DNA of 64,000 bases from Sphingorhabdus_B sp021741065 (GTDB lineage: Bacteria; Pseudomonadota; Alphaproteobacteria; Sphingomonadales; Sphingomonadaceae): the NCBI RefSeq assembly GCF_036721295.1, contig NZ_DAIMLK010000012.1. One strand, given 5' to 3'. Positions within the stretch are counted from its first letter, which is position 1. Each line of letters opens with the position of its first letter. The position numbers and the translations under genes were made by a program. Under the pieces are notes generated by a model. The model saw only the letters and a list, made by a program, of their open reading frames with translations, was not told where the DNA came from and did not search any database. Shown piece by piece: positions 24,554 through 32,139 of the stretch.

Positions 24554-26386
24554 TCACTCCCGCGAGGCAATCCATCCATCGACTTGCTCTTCGAGCACAT
24601 CCAGCGGCACCGGACCTGATTTCAGCACCGTGTCGTGGAAGCCGCGTATGTCAAATTTCTTGCCCAGCGCCTTTTGCGCCTTGTCGCGCAGTTCGCTGAT
24701 TTTCAGGCGGCCAACCATATAGGCGGTCGCTTGGCCGGGGTAGATGATGTAGCGTTCAATCGCCTTCACGATGCCGCCAGGCGCATCGGCGCTATTGTCC
24801 TCGACATATTTAATCGCCTGTTCGCGGGTCCAGCGTTTGTGGTGCAGGCCGCTATCAACCACCAAGCGGATCGCGCGGTGCAGCTCCAGTTGCAGCCGGC
24901 CAAAATCCCGCGCGGGATCCGTATACAAGCCCATGTCCTTGCCCAATTTCTCCGCATAGAGACCCCAGCCCTCTGAATAGGCCGTGACGCCGCCAAACTG
25001 ACGGAAGGCGGGCACGTCTTTCAACTCGGTCTGGATTGCGCGCTGCATGTGGTGGCCGGGAACGCCCTCGTGATAGAACAGCGCCTCCACTTCGGTCAGC
25101 GGCATATCCGCCATCTTGTACAAATTGGCATAATAGGTCCCCGGGCGTGAGCCGTCGGGGCTCGGGCTCTGGTAAAATGCCTTGCCCGCCGATTTCTCGC
25201 GGAAGGCCTCAACGGGTTTCACGACCAAGGGTGCCTTGGGCAACACGCCAAACCATTTGGGCAGCAGAGGCGTAACCGCGTCCTGCGCCTTTTGCGTTTC
25301 GGAAAGATACAGCGCGCGACCTTCCGCGGTTTCGGGCGCATAGAATTTGGGCTCGGTGCGCATATAATTGAAATAGGCCTGAAGATCGCCCTTCACGCCC
25401 ATCTTCTTCTGGACGACGCGCATTTCCTTATGAATACGCGCGACTTGCGCGAGGCCCAGATTGTGGATCTCGTCGGGCGTCATATTGGTCGTCGTGTAAT
25501 TGGCGAGACGCTCGGCATAATAGCCCGCGCCATCCTTGAAGCGCCAGACACCGTCATCCGTTCCGGCGACCTTTTCCTGCGCCGTCATTTCGGCAATCAA
25601 CGCCTCATAGGCAGGCTTCACCGAAGCGTTCAGCGCCTGCGCCGCGTCGGCGATCAGCAGGTCTTTTTCGGTCTGGCTGATCTTGAGCTTGGCCACCTTG
25701 CCCTTGAAATCGGCATATAATGGCGCGTCAGGACCGTCGCCAAAGGGCGCGCCAGTAATGACATTGCGCGCGTCATTAATGACATAAGGGAAAACCCATT
25801 TGGGGGGCATAATGCCTTGCGCCACGCGGCTCTTGGCTTGGGCGATCGCCTCCATCATGCCAGGGCCAAGGCCATAGAGGCGGCTGACATAGGCACGCGC
25901 GTCAGACTTATTGTCGACGCGGTGAATGTTGATCAGGAACGCCGGCAATTGGCTCTGCGCGCCATTCATCTGGTCAAAGACATAGCCATAGTCATTATAT
26001 TTATAGGCCGCCTCGCTGCGCTCGGCGCGTTTTTCAAACAGGCGGAAAGACAGGCGGTTTTCAGGCGAGAGCTTGGCAGGATCAAAGCGGGCGCGCATTT
26101 CCTTGAGCGCGGAACGCTCGGCGGCCTGCGCGCGCATCTCGCCTGCGGTGGAAAAATCACCCCAGCGCCCATAGTCGCCGTCCTTAATGCCGCGATAGGC
26201 TTTGCCAAGCGGCGAAAGCGCCAATTGCTGCGCATCATATTCTTCGAAAAAGGCCTTGATCGCGGCATTCTGGTCGACTTCGGCCACAGCAGCGGGCGCA
26301 GGCGCCGTAGTCTGGGCCATCGCAGGTGTGCCCAACTGCGCCAATGCAATGGCAAGGGCAGAAATCGCGGTTTTGGTGATGCGCAT
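24554..26386 (-). CDS. exported DUF885-family metallohydrolase
   Basis: The 610-aa protein has a signal peptide ending at PAMA-Q and the DUF885 fold, including the zinc motif in VEALFYHEGVPGHHMQRAI at about residue 445 (H-E-G-V-P-G-H-H). It has the late blocks YSEGWGLYAEKLG (the third ligand Glu), RLVVDSGLHHKRWTREQAI and YPGQATAYMVGRLKI, all diagnostic. Members are thought to be peptidases related to the gluzincin (M32-like) clan. It should act in the periplasm. The 167 bp between its stop and the TonB-like gene hold the inverted repeat. Confidence 0.93.
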   Translation of the reverse strand: MRITKTAISALAIALAQLGTPAMAQTTAPAPAAVAEVDQNAAIKAFFEEYDAQQLALSPLGKAYRGIKDGDYGRWGDFSTAGEMRAQAAERSALKEMRARFDPAKLSPENRLSFRLFEKRAERSEAAYKYNDYGYVFDQMNGAQSQLPAFLINIHRVDNKSDARAYVSRLYGLGPGMMEAIAQAKSRVAQGIMPPKWVFPYVINDARNVITGAPFGDGPDAPLYADFKGKVAKLKISQTEKDLLIADAAQALNASVKPAYEALIAEMTAQEKVAGTDDGVWRFKDGAGYYAERLANYTTTNMTPDEIHNLGLAQVARIHKEMRVVQKKMGVKGDLQAYFNYMRTEPKFYAPETAEGRALYLSETQKAQDAVTPLLPKWFGVLPKAPLVVKPVEAFREKSAGKAFYQSPSPDGSRPGTYYANLYKMADMPLTEVEALFYHEGVPGHHMQRAIQTELKDVPAFRQFGGVTAYSEGWGLYAEKLGKDMGLYTDPARDFGRLQLELHRAIRLVVDSGLHHKRWTREQAIKYVEDNSADAPGGIVKAIERYIIYPGQATAYMVGRLKISELRDKAQKALGKKFDIRGFHDTVLKSGPVPLDVLEEQVDGWIASRE

Positions 26387-26516
26387 TCGAGACTCTCCTG
26401 AAAATCTTTATCGCAACGTCATATCAGCCCGACGCGCGAGGGAAAGCTGTGATTTCGTGGCTTGTCGAAACGGCAACGGCCTTTGTCGATGCCGCAGGCA
26501 ATGACAGACCGCGCCT

Positions 26517-27023
26517 TTATTCCCCAATCATCTTCGAAAGCCGCGCGATTTGGGCATTTTGCTGCGCGACGTCGTCGATAACGGGTCGCTGCGCCTCGGT
26601 CAGAAGCGCCGCAAGGCCTGCGTCTCGCGCGCCCGCCTCAAATATCAGCCCGTCAAAGTCACGCACAGCCGCCACCGAATCGGCGCGCGCCTTGTCGAGC
26701 CGCGACAGCATAAGGTGCGCGTTCACCCATGCCTCACTGCCCGGCGAACTGCCCGCCACCCTTGAAGCTATGGCCTCAACCGCTGCCAATGCGCCTAGAT
26801 ATACGCCATGCGCCGCCTTATGCCGCGCCCGCAGCGCGTCTGCCTTTGCGGCGAGTTCACCCGGCAAGATAGATGGCGCAGCTGCCGGTTCGATCGCCGC
26901 TTGGATCGGTGCATCCGCTTCGTAACTGCGGCGCTCAAGCGAGGGAAATCCGTTCCCTTTCGTGCCGCATGCGGCAAGGATGAGGAGCAGAAGCAATGGC
27001 GACGCGGGCTTGAAATTCAACAT
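26517..27023 (-). CDS. putative lipoprotein, 168 aa
   Basis: A short signal peptide ends in the lipobox LILAACG (Cys19), after which the protein is mostly helical and rich in Ala, Arg and Glu. It has coiled-coil potential in AELAAKADALRARHKAAHG and an amphipathic C-terminal AQQNAQIARLSKMIGE. I do not recognise a family. It is probably an outer-membrane lipoprotein facing the periplasm. It lies 130 bp upstream of the DUF885 gene on the same strand and diverges from rplU. Confidence 0.75.
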   Translation of the reverse strand: MLNFKPASPLLLLLILAACGTKGNGFPSLERRSYEADAPIQAAIEPAAAPSILPGELAAKADALRARHKAAHGVYLGALAAVEAIASRVAGSSPGSEAWVNAHLMLSRLDKARADSVAAVRDFDGLIFEAGARDAGLAALLTEAQRPVIDDVAQQNAQIARLSKMIGE

Positions 27024-27115
27024 ATCTGCCGTCTAAGCCTGCTTGGAGGCGCATGCAAGCGCATCTCCGTGGCGGCCTAGGCGGCATCATGAGCGCCAAA
27101 ACGCTGGATTATACG

Positions 27116-27144
27116 TTGACATAGATATTTGCTTGCACTAGCTG
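27116..27144 (+). promoter_or_regulatory. candidate promoter for rplU-rpmA
   Basis: TTGACA at 27116-27121 is a perfect -35 box; 17 bases later TAGCTG (27139-27144) is a weak -10. It lies about 107 bp upstream of the rplU start, leaving a 5' leader in which ribosomal-protein control could act. The -10 match is poor, so confidence is limited. Confidence 0.4.
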
Positions 27145-27250
27145 CGCCCATTCTTGCGTGACCCTGTTGAGATTCGTCTCCGCTATGTCGCGCGCCCGAG
27201 CAACCCGCCCCCACAAGGCGCTAAGCTGTAGAAACGGATGAGTTAGAGCC

Positions 27251-27676
27251 ATGTTCGCAATCGTGCGCACAGGCGGCAAGCAATATCGCGTCGCCGCCGG
27301 AGATAAAATCGCAGTTGAAAAACTGTCTGGTGAAGCGGGTGACAAGATCTCGCTGGGTGACATCCTTCTTGCCGGTGACGGTGACAAGGCGCAGGACGTG
27401 AACGGCTTGACCGTCTCGGCCGAAATCATTGCGCAGGAGCGCGGTGAAAAGGTTATCGTCTTCAAAAAGCGTCGCCGCCACAATTATCGTCGCAAGCAAG
27501 GTCATCGCCAGTCGTTGACGCTTCTGCGCATCCTCGCCGTCGGCAAGGAAGAGAAAAAGGCTGCTGCGCCGAAGGCCGAGAAGGTTGAGGCTGCCGCCAC
27601 CGCCGCTCCTGCAAAGGAAGCCGCGCCAAAGAAAGCCGCTGCGCCCAAAAAGGCTGCAGCCCCTAAGGAAGCTTGA
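27251..27676 (+). CDS. rplU: 50S ribosomal protein L21 with Ala/Lys tail
   Basis: Residues 1-100 are standard bL21: MFAIVRTGGKQYRVAAGDKI, then KVIVFKKRRRHNYRRKQGHR, which binds 23S rRNA. A low-complexity tail of about 40 residues made of Ala, Lys, Pro and Glu (AAPKKAAAPKKAAAPKEA) follows, making the protein 141 aa against about 103 in E. coli. Such tails occur in several alphaproteobacteria. It is followed 31 bp later by rpmA, the conserved L21-L27 pair. Confidence 0.97.
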   Translation: MFAIVRTGGKQYRVAAGDKIAVEKLSGEAGDKISLGDILLAGDGDKAQDVNGLTVSAEIIAQERGEKVIVFKKRRRHNYRRKQGHRQSLTLLRILAVGKEEKKAAAPKAEKVEAAATAAPAKEAAPKKAAAPKKAAAPKEA

Positions 27677-27707
27677 GCGGCAACGCTCTGACGTAGGAGT
27701 TTAGACC

Positions 27708-27977
27708 ATGGCACATAAAAAAGCAGGTGGTTCGTCACGCAACGGTCGCGATTCAGCAGGCCGTCGCCTTGGCGTGAAGAAGTTCGGTGGCGAGAGCGTC
27801 ATCGGCGGTAACATCATCATCCGCCAGCGCGGCACCAAGGTATATCCTGGTTCGGGCGTTGGCCTTGGCAAAGACCACACGTTGTTCGCGCTCGTCGCGG
27901 GCCGCGTGCGTTTCCATGCCGGCAAACTTGGCCGCAAATATGTGTCGGTCGATATGCCAGCGATGGCCGCCGAATAA
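27708..27977 (+). CDS. rpmA: 50S ribosomal protein L27
   Basis: The 89-aa product is a normal bL27, starting MAHKKAGGSSRNGRDSAGRR, with the N-terminal tail that reaches the peptidyl-transferase centre. The conserved GNIIIRQRGTKVYPG block follows. The start directly precedes AHKK, so no cleavable N-terminal extension as in Firmicutes is present. It ends the rplU-rpmA operon; a terminator follows 73 bp downstream. Confidence 0.98.
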   Translation: MAHKKAGGSSRNGRDSAGRRLGVKKFGGESVIGGNIIIRQRGTKVYPGSGVGLGKDHTLFALVAGRVRFHAGKLGRKYVSVDMPAMAAE

Positions 27978-28050
27978 ACAGGACAACCGATACCGGGTTG
28001 TCCAGACGGATGACCCGGAAATCATGTCAGGTGGTTTCCACCTTTGAACA

Positions 28051-28083
28051 GGGAGACGGGTCAACCGGTCTCCCTTTCTTTTT
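28051..28083 (+). terminator. rho-independent terminator of rplU-rpmA
   Basis: GGGAGAC (28051-28057) pairs with GTCTCCC (28068-28074), with partial pairing inside the loop, and is followed by a T-rich run (TTTCTTTTTGT). It ends the ribosomal-protein operon and insulates the acetyltransferase gene. Confidence 0.85.
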
Positions 28084-28175
28084 GTCTCATTCTCCCTGTT
28101 CTCAGCCTCCTGCGGAGGAACTGTAACATAGCTGTCGCGTTTTCGTGCAAGGGGGCGGCGCAGAACCGGAGAAAG

Positions 28176-28769
28176 ATGATGTTCGCGAGAACGGAAAGAT
28201 TATTGTTGCGGCCAAGCTGGCCCGAGGATGCATCCGAATTGCATCAGGCGATTTCCGATGAGGGCATCGTCCGCAACCTTGCGCGTGCACCTTGGCCCTA
28301 CACCGCCGACGACGCGGCGCAATTTGCGGCGCAGGAGCATGATGCGCTCTATCCCGCCTTTTTACTGATGCTGCGCACCCACGGTGCCCCGCGTATCATC
28401 GGCGCGTGCGGCATTGGAAATTATGACGGAAGCGCCGAATTGGGTTACTGGATAATGCGGCCTTATTGGGGCCTTGGCTTTGCAACAGAGGCCAGTCGCG
28501 CCGTGGTCAACATCGCCAAGGCCATTGGCCACAAAAAACTCGTTGCCAGCCACTTCACCGATAATCCCGCGTCGGGCAACGTGCTGCGCAAGCTCGGCTT
28601 TCAAAATACGGGCGAGACAGCGCAGCGCCACAGCAACGGCCGCGGCGCGGCAATGACATGCGCTCTGTATGAAAAGGCACTGGATGGCGCAGGCGCAGAG
28701 CCCCGCGCAAGACTAAGCCCTCCTGCATTGACTATGCGCGCGCAAATGGAGCGGCTGCAGGCGGCTTAA
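28176..28769 (+). CDS. GNAT-family N-acetyltransferase (RimJ/RimL-like)
   Basis: From ATG 28176, behind GGAG, the protein is about 197 aa. It has the RimJ/RimL-type start FARTERLLLRPSWPEDASEL, the beta4 strand RIIGACGIGNYDGSAELGYW and the acetyl-CoA loop region YWGLGFATEASRAVV. The GNVLRKLGFQNTGET segment near the end is the last conserved block of this subfamily. It should use acetyl-CoA to acetylate an amino group, of a protein N-terminus or a small molecule; the substrate is unknown. It converges on yoeB with 6 bp between stops. Confidence 0.88.
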   Translation: MMFARTERLLLRPSWPEDASELHQAISDEGIVRNLARAPWPYTADDAAQFAAQEHDALYPAFLLMLRTHGAPRIIGACGIGNYDGSAELGYWIMRPYWGLGFATEASRAVVNIAKAIGHKKLVASHFTDNPASGNVLRKLGFQNTGETAQRHSNGRGAAMTCALYEKALDGAGAEPRARLSPPALTMRAQMERLQAA

Positions 28770-28775
28770 AACGCA

Positions 28776-29042
28776 TCAGTACTGATAGCGGCACTGGGCT
28801 ATTTCTAAACGCTGATCGGCGCCCCTTCCCTCGACGCGATAGGCGAGGCGGTCGGCCGTTGTGATGCGGCGAGACCACCATCCCTGCAAGTCACCCTTCA
28901 GCGGTTCCGGTTTTCCAGTTCCCTTAAAGGGGTCTCGGCGGCACTGCTCGATCAGTGAATTCAGCCGCGCCAGAGTGTTGCCGTCATTGCTTACCCAGTG
29001 TTGGTAATCATCCCACGCATTGTCTGAAAAGATAATCCTCAT
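28776..29042 (-). CDS. yoeB: YoeB-like toxin with altered C-terminal catalytic His
   Basis: This 88-aa RelE-fold protein aligns well with E. coli YoeB (84 aa): SDNAWDDYQHWV, the RRDPFKGTGKPEPLKGDL block with the catalytic Glu, and WSRRITTADRLAYRV with the catalytic Arg. YoeB cleaves mRNA in the ribosomal A site. The C-terminus reads CRYQY where E. coli has CRYHY, so the residue equivalent to His83, part of the catalytic set, is Gln. The gene overlaps the antitoxin stop by 4 bp. The toxin may be weakened or may have shifted specificity. Confidence 0.93.
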   Translation of the reverse strand: MRIIFSDNAWDDYQHWVSNDGNTLARLNSLIEQCRRDPFKGTGKPEPLKGDLQGWWSRRITTADRLAYRVEGRGADQRLEIAQCRYQY

Positions 29043-29293
29043 GGGTGACTAAGCTGACGTTCTATACCCTTCACGGCTTCAAGCTGCTCGATCGATCCAC
29101 GCAGGCGCGCCGCGTTGGTCGGCGTTGAGAGCAGGTGCAGCGTCTCTTCCACGGCATTCCAGTCCGCCAGCGACATCATCACGACTGCCTCGGACTTCTG
29201 CCGTGTCACGACAACCTGTGTGCGGTCGGAAACAACTCGGTCCATGACGTCCTTAAGATTTGCGCGCGCCTCTGTGTATGTCATCACGTCCAT
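29039..29293 (-). CDS. yefM: YefM-family antitoxin
   Basis: The 84-aa protein starts MDVMTYTEARANLKDVMDRV, the Phd/YefM N-terminal DNA-binding fold, followed by VVVTRQKSEAVVMMSLADWN and a flexible C-terminal part that should wrap the toxin. I chose the ATG at 29293, preceded by AAGGAAA; the longer frame to 29371 would run through the operator. With YoeB it should autoregulate the operon through the upstream TGTACA palindrome. Confidence 0.94.
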   Translation of the reverse strand: MDVMTYTEARANLKDVMDRVVSDRTQVVVTRQKSEAVVMMSLADWNAVEETLHLLSTPTNAARLRGSIEQLEAVKGIERQLSHP

Positions 29294-29325
29294 GGTCGGG
29301 TTTCCTTTTGCTGTCTGGTACAATA

Positions 29326-29343
29326 TGTACAAATATTTGTACA
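29326..29343. promoter_or_regulatory. yefM-yoeB operator palindrome
   Basis: TGTACAAATATTTGTACA is a perfect 18-bp palindrome with two TGTACA hexamers, 32 bp upstream of yefM. A further imperfect half site, GGTACA, lies at 29317-29322. The known E. coli YefM operator is built on TGTACA cores, so this is very probably the autoregulatory site; it also overlaps the region where the promoter must be. Confidence 0.85.
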
Positions 29344-29457
29344 ATGCAAATTTAAAATTTTGCGGCAGCACGGATTATTTTTAGTCGCGGTTTGCCGCGC
29401 AACACACTTGGATATGCCCCTGAATTGGCGTAGCGTTGCAAAATCAACCGGGGGGTA

Positions 29458-30105
29458 ATGACGAATATGGCCACTGGGGCATCCAAGATTATTGAATTTA
29501 AAGACGTCGGCGTGCCGCGGCGATTAAGCCCGGAGGCGAGCCGGATGGCGGCGCTGGAGGCGGCGCGCGGCCTGTTGCTTGAGGCGGGGCCGCAGGCGGT
29601 TACGTTAAAGGCGGTGGCCGGACAGATCGGGCGGACGCACGCCAATTTGCTGCATCATTTTGGGTCGGCGTCAGGGCTGCAGCGCGCGCTGGCGGCGTAT
29701 ATGGGCGAGAATATCTGCAGTAAGGTCGCCGAGGCCGTCACCCAAATGCGCGGCGGCGTAATGACACCGGACGAGCTTGCAGATTTAATCTTTGACCAAT
29801 TCGACCGCGAGGGTGCAGGCGCGCTCGCGTCTTGGATGCTCCTGTCTGGAAATGAAGACGCGCTCGACCCTATTGTCGAGGCCATCCACAAGCTGGTGGA
29901 TGAAATTGCCGAAGACGGCCACGCAGACACCTCGCTGCATGAGTTGACACTGGAGATGGTGCTGATGGCGCTGGGCGATGCTTTATTGGGTGGACCACTG
30001 TCCACGGCGCTTGGCTTGCCGCGCGAGGCGGGACGGCAGATTGCGGGCCGAAAGCTGGCGGCCGCATTAGATGAGATGCAGGCGCAGTTGAAGCCCTCAA
30101 CTTAG
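29458..30105 (+). CDS. TetR/AcrR-family transcriptional regulator
   Basis: This 215-aa protein has an N-terminal TetR helix-turn-helix at about residues 30-75: ALEAARGLLLEAGPQAVTLK, then AVAGQIGRTHANLLHHFGSA, in which the recognition helix is well conserved. A C-terminal helical ligand domain follows. It diverges from yefM and converges on the epimerase gene with a 4-bp overlap. Ligand and targets are unknown; autoregulation from the yefM side is possible. Confidence 0.88.
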   Translation: MTNMATGASKIIEFKDVGVPRRLSPEASRMAALEAARGLLLEAGPQAVTLKAVAGQIGRTHANLLHHFGSASGLQRALAAYMGENICSKVAEAVTQMRGGVMTPDELADLIFDQFDREGAGALASWMLLSGNEDALDPIVEAIHKLVDEIAEDGHADTSLHELTLEMVLMALGDALLGGPLSTALGLPREAGRQIAGRKLAAALDEMQAQLKPST

Positions 30106-31085
30106 GACGCGGCGCCGTAAAATTGCCGATACCAGTCGGCGAATTTTTGCAGACCCTCGGCCAGCATGACCCTTGGCTTGTACCCCGTGAGCGCATGTAG
30201 CTTCGACACGTCGGCATAGGTCGCGGTGACGTCGCCCGGCTGCATTGGCCGCATGATCTTCGTCGCCTCTCGCCCAATGGCCTTTTCAAGCGTCTCGATC
30301 ATCTCCATCAGGCCAACCGGATGACTGTCGCCAATGTTCAAGACCCTGTGTTCGCCCCGCGCGGGCGGGTGGTCAAGCGACCCGATGATGCCGTCGACAA
30401 TGTCATCAATATAGGTGAAATCGCGTGCCATATGGCCATTGCCGTAAACCTCAATCGCCTCGCCGCGCAGGATTTTCTGCGTGAAACTGAAATAGGCCAT
30501 GTCGGGCCGTCCCCATGGACCGTAGACGGTGAAGAAGCGCAGGCCCGTCTGCGGAAAGCCGTAAAGTTTTGCGTAAGACTGGCTCATCAATTCGCACGCG
30601 CGCTTGGTCGCGGCGTAGAGCGACACCGGGTCGTTGGCGGGCTCATCTTCCTTAAAGCCTTCGCCGCTTATTGGCTTGTCGCCATAGACCGAGCTGGACG
30701 AGGCGTAGACGAGATGCTCAAAGCCCTCGGCGTGCCGACACGCCTCCATCACCGACAAGTGGCCCGCCAGGTTGGACCGTTCATAGGCGAAGGGGTTCTC
30801 GAGGCTGTAGCGGACGCCCGCCTGCGCCGCGAGATGCACGACGCGCACGATATCATTGTCGCCGACCAGCGCCTTCATCTTGTCCGCATCGGCGATGTCG
30901 AGGCGTTCAAAGGCGAAGCTGTTTATCCCCGCAAGGGTCGCGAGCCGCGCCTCTTTCAAGGCGGGGTCATAATAGTCATTGACGATGTCGACGCCAATAA
31001 CGCGCTCGCCCCGCGCCAATAGTCTGTGCGCGACGGCGTGACCTATAAACCCTGCGGCGCCTGTTACGAGGATGGGTGATGTCAT
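30102..31085 (-). CDS. NAD-dependent epimerase, probably UDP-glucuronate 4-epimerase
   Basis: From ATG 31085 the protein is about 327 aa. It has VTGAAGFIGHAVA at the N-terminus for NAD, then VDIVNDYYDPALKEARL, the run typical of UDP-glucuronate 4-epimerases. YASSSSVYG carries the catalytic Ser region, with YAATKRACE (Tyr-x3-Lys) next and FFTVYGPWGRPDMA after it. It would convert UDP-GlcA to UDP-GalA for surface polysaccharide. The ORF can be read up to 31205, but AAGGA before 31085 favours the shorter form. It stands alone here, away from the main polysaccharide locus. Confidence 0.88.
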   Translation of the reverse strand: MTSPILVTGAAGFIGHAVAHRLLARGERVIGVDIVNDYYDPALKEARLATLAGINSFAFERLDIADADKMKALVGDNDIVRVVHLAAQAGVRYSLENPFAYERSNLAGHLSVMEACRHAEGFEHLVYASSSSVYGDKPISGEGFKEDEPANDPVSLYAATKRACELMSQSYAKLYGFPQTGLRFFTVYGPWGRPDMAYFSFTQKILRGEAIEVYGNGHMARDFTYIDDIVDGIIGSLDHPPARGEHRVLNIGDSHPVGLMEMIETLEKAIGREATKIMRPMQPGDVTATYADVSKLHALTGYKPRVMLAEGLQKFADWYRQFYGAAS

Positions 31086-31302
31086 ATCAGAAAAAGGTCC
31101 TTGTCCGTCGCTCGTCCGTCGGGGTTGATAAGCCAAAATCTTAGCATTGCTAGCCATACAAAATTGGCTGCCTTCAGTTTTTATAGCCACGGTGACGATG
31201 GGCACTGTCGGCCCAAGGCCGGCGGCTAAACTCAGTCAGGCAGGTGCCAGTAAATGAGCAATATTGTAAGGATTAATTCACACGGGTCGTCAATTGGGTT
31301 CC

Positions 31303-31617
31303 TCAAGCCTGCACACCCTGCCCGAGATTGGCTGAGTGTCGACGGGTAGGGAGTTGGTCTATCGTGGCGCCGGAACGTGCCTCTGCGACGCGCAAGTCAT
31401 AGGTGCTTTGTAGGTTGAGCCAGAATTGTGCGGCCATTTCTAGCCAGTGACCCAGCCTTAGTGCCGTGTCTCCGGTAATAGCGCGCTTACCCTGGATGAT
31501 TTGGGTTATCCGGTTAGCCGGCACGCCAATCTGGCGCGCCAATTCGGTCGCCGTAACACCCAGCTCGGATAACTCTTCGGCAAGAATTTCGCCGGGATGG
31601 ATAGGTGGTCGTGCCAT
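31303..31617 (-). CDS. higA: HigA-family antitoxin
   Basis: This 104-aa protein starts MARPPIHPGEILAEELSELG, the signature of VapI/HigA antitoxins. It has an XRE helix-turn-helix (VTATELARQIGVPANRITQI) and the conserved SxDTALRLGH-like segment ITGDTALRLGHWLEMAAQFW. The C-terminal tail extends about 15 residues beyond the typical end. It follows higB by 11 bp in the reversed toxin-first order usual for higBA and should repress its own promoter. Confidence 0.95.
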   Translation of the reverse strand: MARPPIHPGEILAEELSELGVTATELARQIGVPANRITQIIQGKRAITGDTALRLGHWLEMAAQFWLNLQSTYDLRVAEARSGATIDQLPTRRHSANLGQGVQA

Positions 31618-31628
31618 GCGCTGCGCTC

Positions 31629-31913
31629 CTAGTGATAGTCAACAATCTCGACGTCTGATGGACCTGTCGCCCCATCCAGCCAAATAAAACATATCCGCCA
31701 CTGTCCATTAATGCGGATACTGAATTGCCCGTCTCGATTTCCCCGCAAAGCCTCCAGGCGATTGCTTGGCAGGGCGCGCAAATCGTTCAGGCAAGTCGCC
31801 GCATCCAAGACTTCGAGACGCCGCCACCCCTGACGTTCAAAACCTGAAAACCGGCGAACATACTCACCCTGGGCAAAGGCCTCTGTCTCTTTGTTTTTAT
31901 AACCCAAGATCAT
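31629..31913 (-). CDS. higB: HigB-family toxin
   Basis: The 94-aa RelE-superfamily protein has a long basic helix (WRRLEVLDAATCLNDLRALP), then NRLEALRGNRDGQFSIRING with QWRICFIW, the hallmark beta-strand of HigB/RelE toxins, ending in VEIVDYH. It should be a ribosome-dependent mRNA interferase held inactive by the product of the next gene. The toxin gene is first in the operon. Confidence 0.94.
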   Translation of the reverse strand: MILGYKNKETEAFAQGEYVRRFSGFERQGWRRLEVLDAATCLNDLRALPSNRLEALRGNRDGQFSIRINGQWRICFIWLDGATGPSDVEIVDYH

Positions 31914-31930
31914 GGCAACTGATGGATCAG

Positions 31931-31947
31931 ATTACGTAATACGTCAA
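31931..31947 (-). promoter_or_regulatory. candidate higBA promoter/operator
   Basis: ATTACGTAAT (31931-31940) is a perfect 10-bp palindrome, 18 bp upstream of the higB start. On the minus strand it lies just after TTGACG (31947-31942), a good -35 box, so a repressor bound to the palindrome would block the polymerase. HigA is the obvious candidate. Confidence 0.5.
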
Positions 31948-32139
31948 GCATATTTTTAGCTTATCGGGGTGAGGGTTGGGCACTTCATTGCCTCGGGGGC
32001 GCATCGGTCACGGGGCCAAAAAATTCTAGTTTGCTCATTTTTTAATGTGCATGTTAATTTGTTTTGCGCACTTATAGATGCGCGCAGCATATGTTACGGC
32101 GCTGCGCGGCCACTGATCTAAAACCCCGCGTATCAGAGC

